Below are positions 44,552 through 57,780 of a stretch of DNA of 64,000 nucleotides, piece by piece. Within the stretch, counting starts at the first letter, position 1; each line of letters opens with the position of its first letter. Origin of the DNA: Thalassia testudinum (lineage: Eukaryota; Streptophyta; Magnoliopsida; Alismatales; Hydrocharitaceae). A program made the position numbers and the translations under genes. The stretch is from assembly GCA_037157565.1 (NCBI GenBank), contig JAZHRO010000073.1:97938001-98002000 (forward strand). The letters run 5' to 3'. The notes under the pieces were generated by a model, which did not search any database, was not told the origin of the DNA, and saw only the letters and a program-made list of their open reading frames with translations.

Positions 44552-46972
44552 TATTGGTAATGCCATCATTCATCATAACTAGCTTAATTTAGTCAAAATC
44601 AAGAGATAAATGCTCCTAAATGATCGCTTGAGGACCATAATTCCACTCTGATTTGATTTGGGAAGAAAATAAGAAAATAGGGTTAATTATGTTGTTTTAA
44701 CAGCATATCACAAATGTGGATTAACCACAGGGTTATTCAAGAGTTAATTAAAGGTAAAATGAGCATTAAATATGAAGAAGTGGGCTTACACTAATAGAAT
44801 CAGGGTTTCATGCATTTTAAGGATGAAAACAGTACTAAAAACACTAATTATCAGCACCACTTAAATTGTAAAGGTTCTAGTCAGCATAAAATCAAAATAA
44901 ATCTCTTAAAATTCATAGAAAAATATTTTAATAGGTTTGGTACCTTTGGTTTGACCATCTGGACTTATTTTGACCTAGAATAGAGACTTAGACGGGAATT
45001 TGTCTTGATTTAGGTGACTATGCAATTTACCCAGTCAAACATGGTCAAAACTCAAATCTAAGTTCACCATTAGATTCCTTGGGTCCAAGTTAGTTTAATA
45101 ACAAAATTTGGGCCTAATTAGAGTCCATCTTAACCTAGTTTGCATTTTAGACCTTAGAAACTCTATTTCTTACACTTAGATCCCCAGGTTTCAAGTTTAT
45201 TACCAAGACCCCATAACTTTGCCATCTTCCTTGCATTTAGGTCCCTACTGCCATGAATAGTGTGAACAGACCTCAAACCTAAACCGTTGACCTTCAATCA
45301 AGGATTCTCAATGATTTGTCAATGAATTCCCTCCAAAATTGGAGGGAATGATCTTTACGAGATTCCCTAGTGATTGAACTCGGTCCTAAATCCTAAGATG
45401 GATCCTAGAGCTCCGAAGAGTGTAAGAAAAATTAGGAGTTTAGGTTTCCAAACTCATAATCAAACATGCGAATTTCACACATTTTAGGGCTTGATCCTCC
45501 TCTATTTAAGCTCCCTGAAGCTCCTAGGTGAAATCAATTCCGGTCACGACCGAAAACGCCCAATTCTTCTCCTCTCTGGCCACCTCCATCGCAGCTTCGG
45601 TGATCTTCTTAGATCTCCTTCCTCTAGACGTCCAACTATTAAATTGGGTTGTCCAATCTATTCCTTGACTTCCTCCGCTTCTCGTCCACCAACATAGAAG
45701 CTTCCTCGCCCTTTCATCATTGCTAATCCCCTCATTGGAGGTTTTCATCTTCTCCACGACCAGCAAGCCACGCTAGCATGCAATTCCGCCCCTTTCATCC
45801 AATAGTTAGTCTCCCACCCTTCCTATCTTTCTCTAGCATAGGTTTATCCCCTTTAGCCCTAAGTTCAACCACCGATTCACCGATCCCCTACTTCGTCTTC
45901 TCTCCCTCCGGCCATGACTCCAGTGAGTCCGGGCCTCCCCTACACTGCACGAATTACCTCGCAACTACCGCCAAAACTTTCCCCATAGCTTAGAGATCAA
46001 AAGCCCTCAATTTATTGAGGGTTTTGATCTCTATAGCTCTCAGCCAAAGAACCCAGCATTCTGCCAACCATCTCGATTCCATCTTGCCGTCCTCATTCAC
46101 CAATCACTTCACCACTACCACCATCACCTAACAAGCACCTCGGCGAAACTACTGAACATTCTAATTGGGTCCTATCGGCTGTATACTTATTTTTAGGGAC
46201 TTCGTTTGAGCTCCATTGTAGCCATCATCAAGTCCCCCGTCGTCCATCGAGCTCCGTTGACATCTGCCTTTGCATTCACTACCAGCAGCTGCGGATTGAA
46301 GTTGCAAAGCTCTTAAAAGCTTCAATGAAACAAAAGCAGCAAGGCATAGCAACTATTGATCTAGGGAAGCCATGATGCTTCACGTGAAGGAGGTGCCATC
46401 TTAGTCCTACATCGTAGGCACCAAATTACAAAATGCATATAAATTGATTAGCATCCTCTGCCTTAATGCCTCTCACACGGGGGTGAGGTCCCCTTATCTC
46501 ACGTGCTTCTCACACCTCACCTGCGACCATTGCCCGTGGGTCTGCTCCCTATACCGGGATCCTATACTCAATCTGAATACTTGATTATTGACCTGATTTT
46601 GGGAAAGAAAGAAGGAATCTTGAGGAGGGAGGGGAGAGGTTTTGCCTCGGGGTGGGTGCACACGCTCCCAACACTTAGTGAATTCCAAAGGTTTGAGGGC
46701 TATTGTGCTTTGAACACTTAAGTCATCTGGCATTGGTGTCCAATGTCTGATTTGAGTTACTGTGGACTTATTTGGCTCTTGAATAACGTGTATAAGTGGT
46801 TTAGAATCATTGTTGAAACATTGAAACCATTGTTGGTATTGGGATTTGTGCTTAATTGTGGGATTAAATTGGTGATTCAAACCACCATTTTTAGTTCTCT
46901 AATTCTCTTTTTGTCCCATTGTTTTCTGAGATACAATTTAGCTCATTATAGAATATATTTTTGATTGATATT

Positions 46973-48696
46973 TGATCGCATGGGTTTCGCGTGTTTGAAA
47001 TTAGGTTTACGAGTAACCCGTCATTGTGGTTGCAAAACTCGTGATCAAATAAAATTTATACCGAAACTCCAAGGGAGTCCCGGGTTGAACACAGGGAGGC
47101 GACGTTTACTTTGAATGAAAATTGCACTTCGATTTGTTTCCTTTTGATGTTTTAGGGTTTTGTTATTTTTTTTGTTTTTGAAATAAAATGACAATCAATC
47201 ACAAGAGAGAGATAGAATTGAATCTAATATATTGCATGAATGTCAATTACAATAATATAAAAAACATAAAAAGAGAGGGAGGTGAGAAGAAATCTCCTAA
47301 AGCGACTGTTTGGCGAGACGACAACACTTGGTGGAAGCTCGGATGAAGGAGTTAGGAAGAAGGACGATGGAGGTGAGAAGTAGGACGACGTCGGGTAGAG
47401 GAAAGCTTCAGCACAACTCCGAAATGGAGGTGGGAAGGCGGAGATGATTTGCTACAGGAATGGAGGTGGGAGGATGGCTCCCAAGCGTCCTATGAATGGG
47501 GATGGGAAGTTGGAGGAGTATTTGGAGGGGTAGAGTCTTGTTACACTAATAGGCACCTTGGGAGCTTGAGAGCAAACTTTAACAGAGCGTTGGTAGGCTT
47601 GCTAGAGCTTGGGAGTAGGTGGGAGTAGAGTAGGTAGAGATGACTTGGAAGGGAGGGGTTGTAGGTCCTTTTATAGTGGAGGAGAAGAGGCTAAAATAGG
47701 CATGGGACCATTAGCGACCTCCAGGCCGTCGCTGTAAGTGCCGTTGTAGGCAGCTCATGCCTGCTAACGTGCGCATTTGGCCTTGCAACTGTGAACAATT
47801 AGCGACAGCTATAAGCGTCGTTGTATGTCTGCTAAGCTGTTGCTGAAGCCTGGGGCCAACCGAACACGTGCCTACCCCATGGGCGTTATGTCATCTTGCC
47901 TTATGCATGCGGATTGCGCGGCGGTCCTGCTTGGAGTGCGCGCTGGCATGTGCTGTCGTGCGCGTTCACGTGCGCTGCTGGTGCATGCTGGCGCTGCGAA
48001 TTCGTTGGCTGGATTGAGAATGGGGGGCTGCGGGGATTCGAACTCACGCCCCTCCCTTGTGAGCTGACGTTTACACCGTTGTGCGACGTCTGCATGTGTG
48101 TTGAGAAGAGGAGTTGCGGCTGCGTGGTGAGGGCAAGCTCTCAACCGTTGCATTTTCATCCAATAGCTGAGATCACTTGATGGGTGGCCCTTAGAGATGT
48201 GGCGGGTGGCTTTGGGTGCCCTAGATGGTGCCACATGGCACCATCTGAACTGTCCACCCTTCATTGTGCAGAGGATGCCACAGTGCTCGGATTGAGGTGA
48301 TTTCTATGTTGTCGGACTACGATCCTTGCTCCGGATCTATCCGTACAGTTGGATTTTTCATCTGAATTCTCTAAGGACGTCACATTGCCTCCCTGACCAT
48401 TGATCTTCCTCGGACTTCGTATGATGCTACGGGACTCCGATCTAGATGATTTCAGAGGCGCTAGACTCCGATCGTCATCCTGATCAAATCTATATGGTTT
48501 GCTTGTCCATCTGAGGCCCTAGAATAAGTATTCTTCCCTCCTCACCATAAAAATGACCTAATTAACCCAAAATATATGCAACTACTCTAAATGTAGAATG
48601 ATGCATGCTATGCTATATTTATCACATGAAATGCAAATCTAAGCCTAGGAACATGCATGAGTAGGCATTTTAACCTAAATAGATTTGTTTACATCA
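46973..48696 (-). repeat. 3' LTR of element K
   Basis: 1724 bp, from end TGATCGCATGG (plus-strand reading) to start TGATGTAAAC at 48696 on the minus strand. The adjoining minus-strand tract GGCTTGGAGGTA is the polypurine tract. The TATA box on the minus strand is near 47678. GC-rich open frames at 47825-48264 are overlapping by-products on both strands. Confidence 0.9.
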
Positions 48697-50122
48697 TACC
48701 TCCAAGCCTATCTTTTGCTTATCCTTAGCAAAATTAAACTACATACTATGTATTAAAGTAGAATTAGGATTAGATCGCTCAGGCTTAAGTCATTTATTTA
48801 CAATAGAAAATTTCAACTAAGATCCTAAACAACGAAAACTCAACAGTACCCAGGTGTCTACCAGAATGCAGACCACCCAAGTCCTTGCCTTATTTGAAAA
48901 GGGGAAGATACATTTTTTTTATTTTTCTTCATTTCTAATTTTTTCGTACTTTTGGAGTTTGAGAGTTCCGGGATAACCTTTTACGGCTACTTGACCCGCC
49001 CAAGACTCGAAAAGGACTCTAAGTGCTAAGCATCTAGTGAAAAGAGTGAAAGACTTACTAGGCGGCCGTTAAAATGGACTTCGGGGTTCTACGACAATAG
49101 GTGACCTTGCCTAAAGGTTTATCTTTTCGAACGGTAGCTTTCTCCCTACTTTTATTTATGGGGTCAACATAACGGCGAACCCCGTGTATATCTTCCTGAT
49201 TTATTGTACTTTCCTACTTCTTCCCTAAGTGTTTTGGGAATTATTGTGCATTTTTTTTTTGTGAGCTGGGTTCTGGACAACCAGCCAATGGGCTGTTACC
49301 CACGACAACTTGCCAGTCATACTCATCCGGTGAAGTGTGATTTTTTTATTATTTATTTTTTTCTCCTTTTTTTTCTTTTTCCTTTTTTTTTCTTTTTAAG
49401 TAGGTGGCCTTCCTGATATAAGGTTTACCTAAAGGCAGTACAAAGAAAATGGTCATGTGACTGGGCTCTGGACAATCAGCCGATGAGCTATTATCATCGA
49501 CAACTTGCCAGCCATACCGCCCTAGGTAGTTCATTAGCTACCCAATTTCCAAAAAAATCATTGGAAAGTGAGTCAGTGCAAAAAAATAGTTGTACATGCT
49601 TAGGCATAAAGTCCCCCTTAATCAGAGAGCGGGTTCATAAGTCGCATACTTATCATCCTAATTTATTTACTAAATTAAAATGAATTTTAATTGGCGAGGA
49701 CTCGAGACAGTCCACATTTGAGTGGACACTTGAGCTAATTAAGCCTGAAGACCTGAAGAGTCTAAGTGTCTAGGTCTTATCGTATCATTTCTTAAAGTTA
49801 ATAATTTCCAAATGCCTAAGTTCTCTTCTCCTAATTCTTTTTTTTTATCTTTTTGAATTTTCACTTTTTTTTATAAGAAACTGAAAGAAATTCTACAGAG
49901 TTAACAAAATGATCTCAGGAATTGATTATCCACCCGCAATGCCTAAATGATGCAATGTCCTCATTGTAAAAACAAAGACATGAAAATGGCAGAGTAAACA
50001 GAATATCATCTGAACATCGTGAGCAATCCGGTCAGCTGCATAGAGAACGTAAAATATAAACACGTGCTAAATTTAATGCCTTCAGCTAGGCATAAAATAC
50101 ATACAACGAAGAAATTGAGAAT
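48697..50122 (-). other. 3' noncoding region of element K with duplicated 60-bp block
   Basis: Block copies at 49267-49327 and 49458-49520 with a T-rich spacer. The ATGCAATGTCCTCATTGTA hairpin is near 49950. It ends at AGAAT, the target of L. Confidence 0.72.
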
Positions 50123-51636
50123 TGATATAGACACACCTATTTAGGTTAAAATGCCTATTCATGCGTGTTCCTAAGCTTAGATTTGCATTTTATGTTATAA
50201 ATATTGCATAGCATGCATCATATTGCATTTAGAGTAGTTGTTTATATTTTAGGTTAATTAAGTCCTTTTTATGGTCAGGAGAGAAGAAGACTTATATTAG
50301 GGCCTCGGATGGATGATCGGACCATACGAATCTGATTAGGATGATGATCGGAGTCTAATGCCTCTGAAATTGTCTAGATCGAAGAACCGTAGCATCATAC
50401 AAAGTTTGAGGAAGATCAACGGCTAGGGGGCAATGTGACATCCACATGAGTTTTTGATGGAAAATCCAACCTTACGGATGGTTCCGGAGCGACGATCGTA
50501 ATCCAGCAGCGTGAGAATCATCTCGATCTAAGCACCGTAGCACCCTCTACAAAAGAAAGAAGAATGGACAACCCAGATAGCACCATGTGGCACCATCCAG
50601 GCCACCCAACGCTAGCCAGCAGCAGCGCACGCGCACAGCCGCAGCCGCGTGCAGTGCACCGCTCATAGCGTAGCCGTGCGCAGTACCATAGCGCATGCCA
50701 GTGTGCGCGTGTGCATGGTACGGGGAGCATGGGCGTGTGAAGCGCGCAACGCGTGATGGGCGCAACAGCAAAGCGTATCTTCAGCGATGCGTGCCTTTAG
50801 TGATGCTTGCAGCTGTCACTAATGGCTTGCATGTGCCAGCAAGAGGATTTGAAGGGTGGATCTTCAGCGATAGCTACAACGATGTTTATGGATGTCAGTA
50901 ATGACCCAGATGCGAATTTGTTCCTCCTCCAATATAAAAGGACCTACCCACCACCATTCCAAACCATCTCTTCCTTTCTTCCTCTCACCACCTCCAAGGC
51001 TCTAGAGAGAGCTTGTCCCAAGCCTGGGATGCTCCTCTAGAGTAAAAAATCAAATAGTTTTCCCTCCTCTCATCCCCATTCATGGAGCATCCCATGGCCG
51101 TCCTTTCACTGCCCTTTGGGAATAAGATCCTCGCCGCGACACCGTCCTGCCCCATCCTTCGTTCTCTGGCTCTATCCTCCTTTGTCCTGCTCCTCACCAC
51201 CTTCCTCCAGTTGATGTTAGAGCGAGTCGTCCTCAGAGCAACCGTCGAGGGGGATTTCTCTCACCTCTTTCTATCTTTTTACGCTTTCGTAGTGTAGTTT
51301 TCCTGCTTTCATAGTTGTAACAAACAGTTGTTTATGAATAAATGATTATTTCTCTCTCTCTCTCCTTCTCTCTCTTATATTTTTGCAAGTAAATAAAGTT
51401 TTCATCGACCTAATCTCTTGCTTGTTAAAAATACCAAAAAAATTAGAAAAGATAAAAATGACCAAAAGAAATAAAAGTAAAGCATGGATTTCATAAAAGC
51501 AAACGTTCGCCTCCCCGTGTTCGACTTAGGACTCCCTTGGAGTTTCAATATAAATTTTATTTGACCACGAGTTTTTCAACTACAACGATGAGTTACTTGT
51601 AACCCCGATCTCAAACTCGCGGAATATGTGTGATCA
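50123..51636 (+). repeat. 5' LTR of element L
   Basis: 1514 bp, TGATATAGACAC to ATGTGTGATCA. TATAAAAG is at 50933-50940 and a CT microsatellite at 51350-51374. It is followed by TTT and the primer site TGGCACCGTTGACGAGGA (51640-51657). Confidence 0.9.
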
Positions 51637-51639
51637 TTT

Positions 51640-51657
51640 TGGCACCGTTGACGAGGA
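51640..51657 (+). promoter_or_regulatory. Primer-binding site of element L (tRNA-Asp type)
   Basis: TGGCACCGTTGACGAGGA, three bases from the LTR end; 15 of 18 bases complementary to tRNA-Asp(GTC). Confidence 0.82.
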
Positions 51658-51809
51658 GGCAACGCTCTTTGGGTTTTTTTTTTCTTTTCTGTGTTTTTCC
51701 TCATACCTAACTTTTATCTCACTTTTTCTCTGGTCTTACTGTGATTGCAAGTGCTCATTCGAGGCGGGCCAAAGTAGTTAGATCAGAGAAAAGTGCAGAT
51801 GAAGGTTTT

Positions 51810-52852
51810 GTAAGTTTATCCCCACCACCCCCACCCACTAATTCATTTCACCACACTAATAACTCAAACCCAAATCAACTTAGGTGCTTTTTGTAAACCC
51901 TAGGATAGATTTAGTTGTTGTTTGCTACTTCCACTCATCTCACCCCCGCATATAAAAGAAAAAATACTCTTCTCTTGTGGGATTTTCTGAAAGCTACACA
52001 CTTAACACCCACAACTTCTCACCCTAAGGCACACAATCACATCGATTCTACCACTTAACCGGGATCTAACCTATGGACCTGGTATACTTAACTCAACACA
52101 CAAATATGTGAGTAGAAATCTGAATAGGTCAAACATTTCTGTGTGCCTTAACTAAGTGGTGCAATAGGTTGATTGCTTGAACTGTTTGGGCCGCACCATT
52201 GAAAATAAAAGCGATTCATTAAGTAGCTTGCCACTTAGGGTTGATTCTTAGGGTTGAACCAGGCACTCCACATTTTTTCTCTGATTTCTAAAGGAACATA
52301 TCATCACCCGTGCTTTCAAAACTTGGAGTGTTCTACTAAACCCTGATTGAACCAACCTAAGAATTAAACCCTAAAAGCTACTAAACAAGGTTAAATCCTG
52401 AAAGACACATCATCAAATAACCTTGTTTGAAAACCCCGGTTGTGCATGCACACACATTTTAACTTATCATTAAGGGCACAACACATCTAAAGGGCCCATC
52501 ACACTCGAAGAGCATGATCATCCCAAGCCTAACTAAAACTGAGTAGACGTTGGCCTTAAGGATTGATTTGCTCTTCGGGGCTTAGATTGAGATTTTTTTC
52601 TATTAATCTACTTATGCTAGTCCATCTGATGTCTAGCTAGGGGAGTAGTGTCAAACGACCGCGACTGGGGTGCACACTAGGAACCAGAGGAACAAGCTAA
52701 AGGAAGAACCTTCTCCCTAGTACCTACTTCTAACTGGTTGGATTGACCGGATAAAAGTAGACTAAATCATTTATAATCTCAAGACGGGTCCTGGGAGTCT
52801 ATAGGTCTTTAGGCTACCCACATTAGGATAGGGTTGATTGATTGTACTACAG
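51810..52852 (+). other. Candidate leader intron of element L
   Basis: Donor GTAAGT at 51810-51815, acceptor TACTACAG ending at 52852. ORF-X starts 38 nt later. The noncoding interior contains the leader blocks common to H, A and K. The 153-nt exon 1 would join the primer-site side of the leader to the ORF. Confidence 0.45.
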
Positions 52853-52890
52853 GGCACCTTTTTCTCTTCTGATTTCCCTCCTACTCCACA

Positions 52891-54366
52891 ATGTATCCTT
52901 CCACATCTTTCACACATTTCCAATCCTACCCTCCTACCAACACATATCCTCAAGATGATTACTATCCCTACTCAACTTATGATTACCCATCCACTAGCTG
53001 GGATAACTTTGATTGGGGATATGAATTCAGACCTCAGTGTCTAGCGCCTAACTTTGGACAATAAGACCATGATTATTATCCTTCCCAGAGCTACAATGAT
53101 TATAGATCTTCATCCTTGGATCACCAAACCAACCTGATCTATAATCAGGAAGGATGTAATGATTATAACACCTACCCTTCCCAGTATTCCACTGAATATA
53201 GGTCACCACCATCCTTTAAACAACCTGAAATGACCTACTATCAGGGAGGGACCCGAGAACCTTGATATCTTGACTCCCCTAAATTTAACCCGAACCCACC
53301 CAACCCTGAACCGAACTAGTCGGTTCAGGTGAACCAGATCCAGGATAGGATGTTGACTAATTTGAGGAACACTATACAATCTATAGAAGCTCAACCAACA
53401 CCATGCACTGAAGCATTAGAGCCTATGATCAAAATGATTGATGAACTTAATAATTCTCTATTGGATTTGCTCCAAATGTTAGGGATAGGGACCTGGGTGA
53501 GTTTCTTCTTGGGAAATTATCGAGGATGAAGATGAAATTTGTGGTTGCCCTAGTAAAATCTTTGGATGATTCTCAAGATGAACCCCCTTCAGGAGAGCTA
53601 ATGTCTGAACCTGCTCAGGTGCTTGCAGAGGGGGGATACATTTTCTGAGACCGGGGATGACCAGGTTGGGCTAGAGCAACCCATTGAGGATGAACTGATT
53701 GATTCACATGAGATCCCCAATATAGGGAGCGAGGAAAAATATGTCTCTTTGAAATAGGAAATGACAATCGATTTTGAGACATATATAAATTAGGATCATG
53801 GATTCTTTGATTCTGAGGGTGAAAAATCTCTTAGTGAAGTCTCACTTGAGTGTAAGGAAGATGATTTTAGTGAGACAAATGGGCTAGAGGAATCTGGCGA
53901 ACTGTTTGATAGCCCAATTATTGAAGATTTGGATTCGGTTGGGGCTAACTTGGAGGATTCGAATCCTCATTTACTAGAAGATTCAATCAATAGCCCCGTT
54001 CCTCAACCACACCCCAAAGGGATTGATTTTGATTTGAAAATCATTGTACCCAAGTCAATTCTGAGTCAGCTACGATTTCTGGACTTGGGTAAATCTTATG
54101 GGGTGAATGGTATGCTAGAGGTCCTGGAACCTGAGCACTTGATGTTGGAGGATAGGAATGTTGAAATTAAAGTTTGGGAGGTTAATTTTGAGGGAAAAGC
54201 AAGTTTGGATCTACGGGTTCCTGTTGACCTAAAACCACCAACCTTTTACCAGGACCCTTATTATATCTTACATGTGCAACCCAAGCTTGAAATAACTGAT
54301 TATTTTTCTGAGCTAGATGTTAAGTGGACAACCTCACCTATTGAGCCATCTTTACCTGTTGTCTGA
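52891..54366 (+). pseudogene. ORF-X of element L
   Basis: ATG at 52891 (MYPSTSFTHFQ). Order of regions: Tyr/Pro/Asp-rich N-terminus with YPQDDYYP and SYNDYRSSS; MTYYQGG (53232 on); helical core NQIQDRMLTNLRNTIQSIEA (53332-53391) through KMIDELNNSLLDLLQ; an acidic linker; and a C-terminal block in an intact frame (53929-54366, 145 residues) with NGMLEVLEPEHLMLED, TFYQDPYYILHVQPKLEIT and a final EPSLPVV. Several stops and at least two frameshifts break the 490-residue plan. Conservation of the C-terminal block among L, K and A despite decay suggests it was once under selection. Function unknown. Confidence 0.65.
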
Positions 54367-56013
54367 CATTTTGGTCTTGGGTTGCACACCACAAATATGT
54401 AGGCCTGACCCCGCAAGCTTAACAACCTTTAGTTCTGGGTGATTTTCATCCAGAACATTAGAACCACTTGACCCTAGGGCATGGGTCTGCACCATAATCT
54501 GGTCCACATCTGTGGACATCTTCTACTGGTGGGTTTTAGGATCAATACTTTTATTTTGATTTTGACCCGCACTTGTGAATTCTCAATTTCTTCTTTGTAT
54601 GTATGGTATGCCTAGCTGAAGGCATTAAACTTAGCGCGTGTGTATACACTCTTCTCTCTGTGGAGCTGACTGGACTTTCACAACACTCAGGTGATATTCT
54701 GTTTACTCCACCCTTTTCATGTCTTTATTTTTACAATGAAGACATTGCATCATTTAGGCATGGGGGGGCAGATAATCAATTCCTGAAATCATTATGTTAA
54801 CTCTGTAGAATTTCTTTTAGTTTCTTATAAAATTTTAAACAAATTTTGAAAATTTGCAAAAGATAAAAAAAAGAAAGAAATTAGGAAAACAGAACTTAGG
54901 CAATTGGAAGTTATTAACTTTAGGAAATGATACGAGAGGACCTAAACACTTAGACTCTTCAGGTCTTTGGGCTTAATTAGCCTGGGTGTCCACTCGAATG
55001 TGGACTTAGTCTCTAATCCTCACCAAGTCAATCTTATTTTAATTTGATAAATATATTGGGGTGATAAATATACAACTTATCAACCCGCCCTTTGATTTGA
55101 GGGGACTTTAAACCTAACCATCTACACACATTTTTTGCACTGACTCACTTTTCGATAGTTTCTTCGGAAATTGTGTATCTAATGAACTATCTGGGGTGGT
55201 ATGGCTGGCAAGTTATTGGTGGTAGCAGCTCATCAGTCGGTTGTCCAGAGCCCAGTCACAAGATCATTTTCATTATACTGCCTTTAGGTAAATCTTAGAT
55301 CAGGGAAGCCACCTACCTAAAAAATAAAATAAAAAGAAAAAAAAGGAGAAAAAAAATAAAAAATAAATAAAACCACACTTCATTGCACAAGTATGGCTAG
55401 CAAGTTGTCATGGGTAACAACCCATTGGCCGGTTGTCCAGAACCCAGCTCACAAAAAATGCACAATAATTCCCAGAACATTTAGGGAAGAAGTGAAGTAG
55501 AATAAATCAGGGAGATACACACTGGGTTTGCCCTTGTGTTGACCCCATAAATAAAAGAAGTAGGGAGAAAGCTACCGTTCAAAACGATAAACCTCTAGGC
55601 AAGGTCACCTAGGGTCGTAGAAACCCGAAGTCCATTTTAATGGTCACCTAGTGAGTCTTTTACTATTTCCACAAGATGCTTAGCACTTAGAGTCCTTTTC
55701 GAGTCTTGGGCGGGTCGGGTAGCCGTACAAAGTTATCCCAGAACTCTCAAACTTTAAAAGTACAAAAAATATTAGAAAAGAAGAAAAATAAAAAAAAATG
55801 TATCTTCCCTTTTCAAATAAGGCGAGGACTTGGGCGATCTGCATTTTGGCAGACACTCGGGTACTGTTGAGTTTTCGTTGTTTAGGACCTTAGTTGAAAT
55901 TTTCTATTGTTAATAAACGACTTAGGCCTGAGCAATCTAATCCTAATTTTGATTTTATACATAGCATGTAGTTTAATTTTGCTAGTGACTAGCAAACGAT
56001 AGGCATGGGGGTT
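54367..56013 (+). other. 3' noncoding region of element L with duplicated 60-bp block
   Basis: Conserved hairpin ACAATGAAGACATTG near 54735, then block copies at 55199-55262 and 55389-55452 (plus-strand sense) separated by an A-rich tract. It closes with the purine-rich GGCATGGGGGTTT at 56001-56013, the plus-strand primer for the 3' LTR. Confidence 0.75.
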
Positions 56014-57584
56014 TGATAAAGACACAGCTATTTAGGTTAAAATGCCTATTCATGCATGTTCCTAGGCTTAGATTTGCATTTCATGTTATAAATATTGCAT
56101 AGCATTCATCATTTTGCATTTGGAGTAGTTGTTTATATTTTAGGTTAATTAGGTCCCTTTTATGGTTAGGAGAGAAGAAGACTTAATTTAGGGCCTCGAA
56201 TGGATGATCGGACCATATATATTTGATTATGACGACGATCGGAGTCTAATGCCTCTGAAATCGTCTAGATCAAAGAATCGTAGCATCATACAAAGTCCAA
56301 GGAAGATCAATAGCCAGGGGGCAGTGTGACATCCATACGGCTTTTAGATGGAAAATCTGACCATATTGATGGTTCCGGAGCGATGATCGCAGTCTAGCAG
56401 CATTGGAATCATCTCGATCTGAGCACCATGGCACCCTCTACAAAAGAAAGAAGAATGGGTGGCCTAGATGGCACCACGTGGCGCCATCCAGGCCACCCAA
56501 CAATGGCCCATTGCAGCTCATGCTCATAGCTGCAGCTGTGTGTAGCACCCGCTTACAGCCACAACGCACGCGCATAGCCACAGCTACGCGCAACGCACCG
56601 CGCACAGCGCATCCGCGCACAACAGCAGCGCAGTGCATTCCAGCGTACGCGCACGCAGTGCTGGGAGCATGGGAACGTGAAGCTCGCAGCACGTGATGTG
56701 CATGACAGTGGAGCAGATCTTCAGAGACGCATGCCTTTAGTGAGGCTTGTAGCTATCAGTAATGGTCTACGCAGACCAGCAAGAGGTTTTGAAAGGTGGA
56801 TCTTCATCGACAGCTGTAGTGACGTTTATGGATGTCAGTAATGACCCAGATGTGAATGTGTTATTTGTCCTCCACTATAAAAGGACCTACCCACCACCAT
56901 TCCAAACCATCTCTTCCATTCGTCCTCTCACCACCTCCAAGGCTCTAGAGAGAGCTTGTCCCAAGCCTGGGATGCTCCTCTAGAGTAGAAAATCAAATAG
57001 TTTTCCCTCCTCTCATCCCCCTTCGTGGAGCATGCTATGGCCGTCCTCTCACTGCCCTTCGGGAAGAAGATCCTCGTCGCGACGCTGTCTTACCCCATCT
57101 TCCATCCTTTGGCTCCGTCCTTCATCCCGCTCCTCACCACCTTCCTGCAGCCAACGTCAGAGCGAGTTGTCCTCTGAGAAATCGTCAAGGGGGATTTCTC
57201 TCACCTCTTTCTATCTTTTTATGCTTTTGTAGTGTAGTTTTCCTACTTTCATAGTTGTAATAAACAGTTGTTCATGAATAGATGATTGTTTTTCTCTCTC
57301 TCTCTCCCTCCCTCTCTCCCTCTCTCTCTTATATTTTTGCAACTAGATAAAGTTTTCATCGACCTAATCTCTTACTTGTTAAAAATACCAAAAAAATTAG
57401 AAAAGATGAAAATGACCAAAAAGAAATAAAAGTGAAGCGTGGATTTCATAAAAGCAAATTTTCTCCCCTGCGTTTGACCTGGGACTCCCTTGGAGTTTGG
57501 TATAAATTTTATTTGACCACGAGTTTTGCAACTACGAGGATGGGTTGTAACCCCGATTTCAAACTTGCGAAACACGTGCGATCA
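56014..57584 (+). repeat. 3' LTR of element L
   Basis: 1571 bp, TGATAAAGACAC to CACGTGCGATCA. TATAAAAG is at 56876-56883 and a CT microsatellite at 57295-57332. It is clearly diverged from the 5' LTR, including length changes. Confidence 0.9.
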
Positions 57585-57780
57585 AGAATTCACAAGTGTG
57601 GGTTAGAATCAAAATAAAAATATTGATTCACAAACCCACCAACCGAAGATGTCCACAAACGTGGACCAGATTAGGTGCAGACCCATGCCCCAAGGTCGAG
57701 TGGTTCTTAGGTTCTTGATAAAAATCACCCAAAATCGAAGGGCATCGCAGTTTTGTGGTGTGCAATCCAAGACCAAAGTG

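Larger units (their letters stand above)
50123..57584 (+). mobile_element. Element L: ORF-X element, TSD AGAAT
   Basis: A 7462-bp plus-strand element nested in K. LTRs are at 50123-51636 and 56014-57584, the primer site at 51640-51657, the candidate leader intron at 51810-52852, ORF-X at 52891-54366 and the 3' noncoding region at 54367-56013, ending in GGCATGGGGGTTT. AGAAT is repeated at 50118-50122 and 57585-57589. It is the same family as K and, being inserted in it, younger than K. Confidence 0.95.

Noticed and set aside
47825..48264. GC-rich frames of 94-130 residues
   Set aside because: The region is the LTR of K; the same sequence recurs in the other K LTR (61308-61745) with different frames, so there is no coding constraint.
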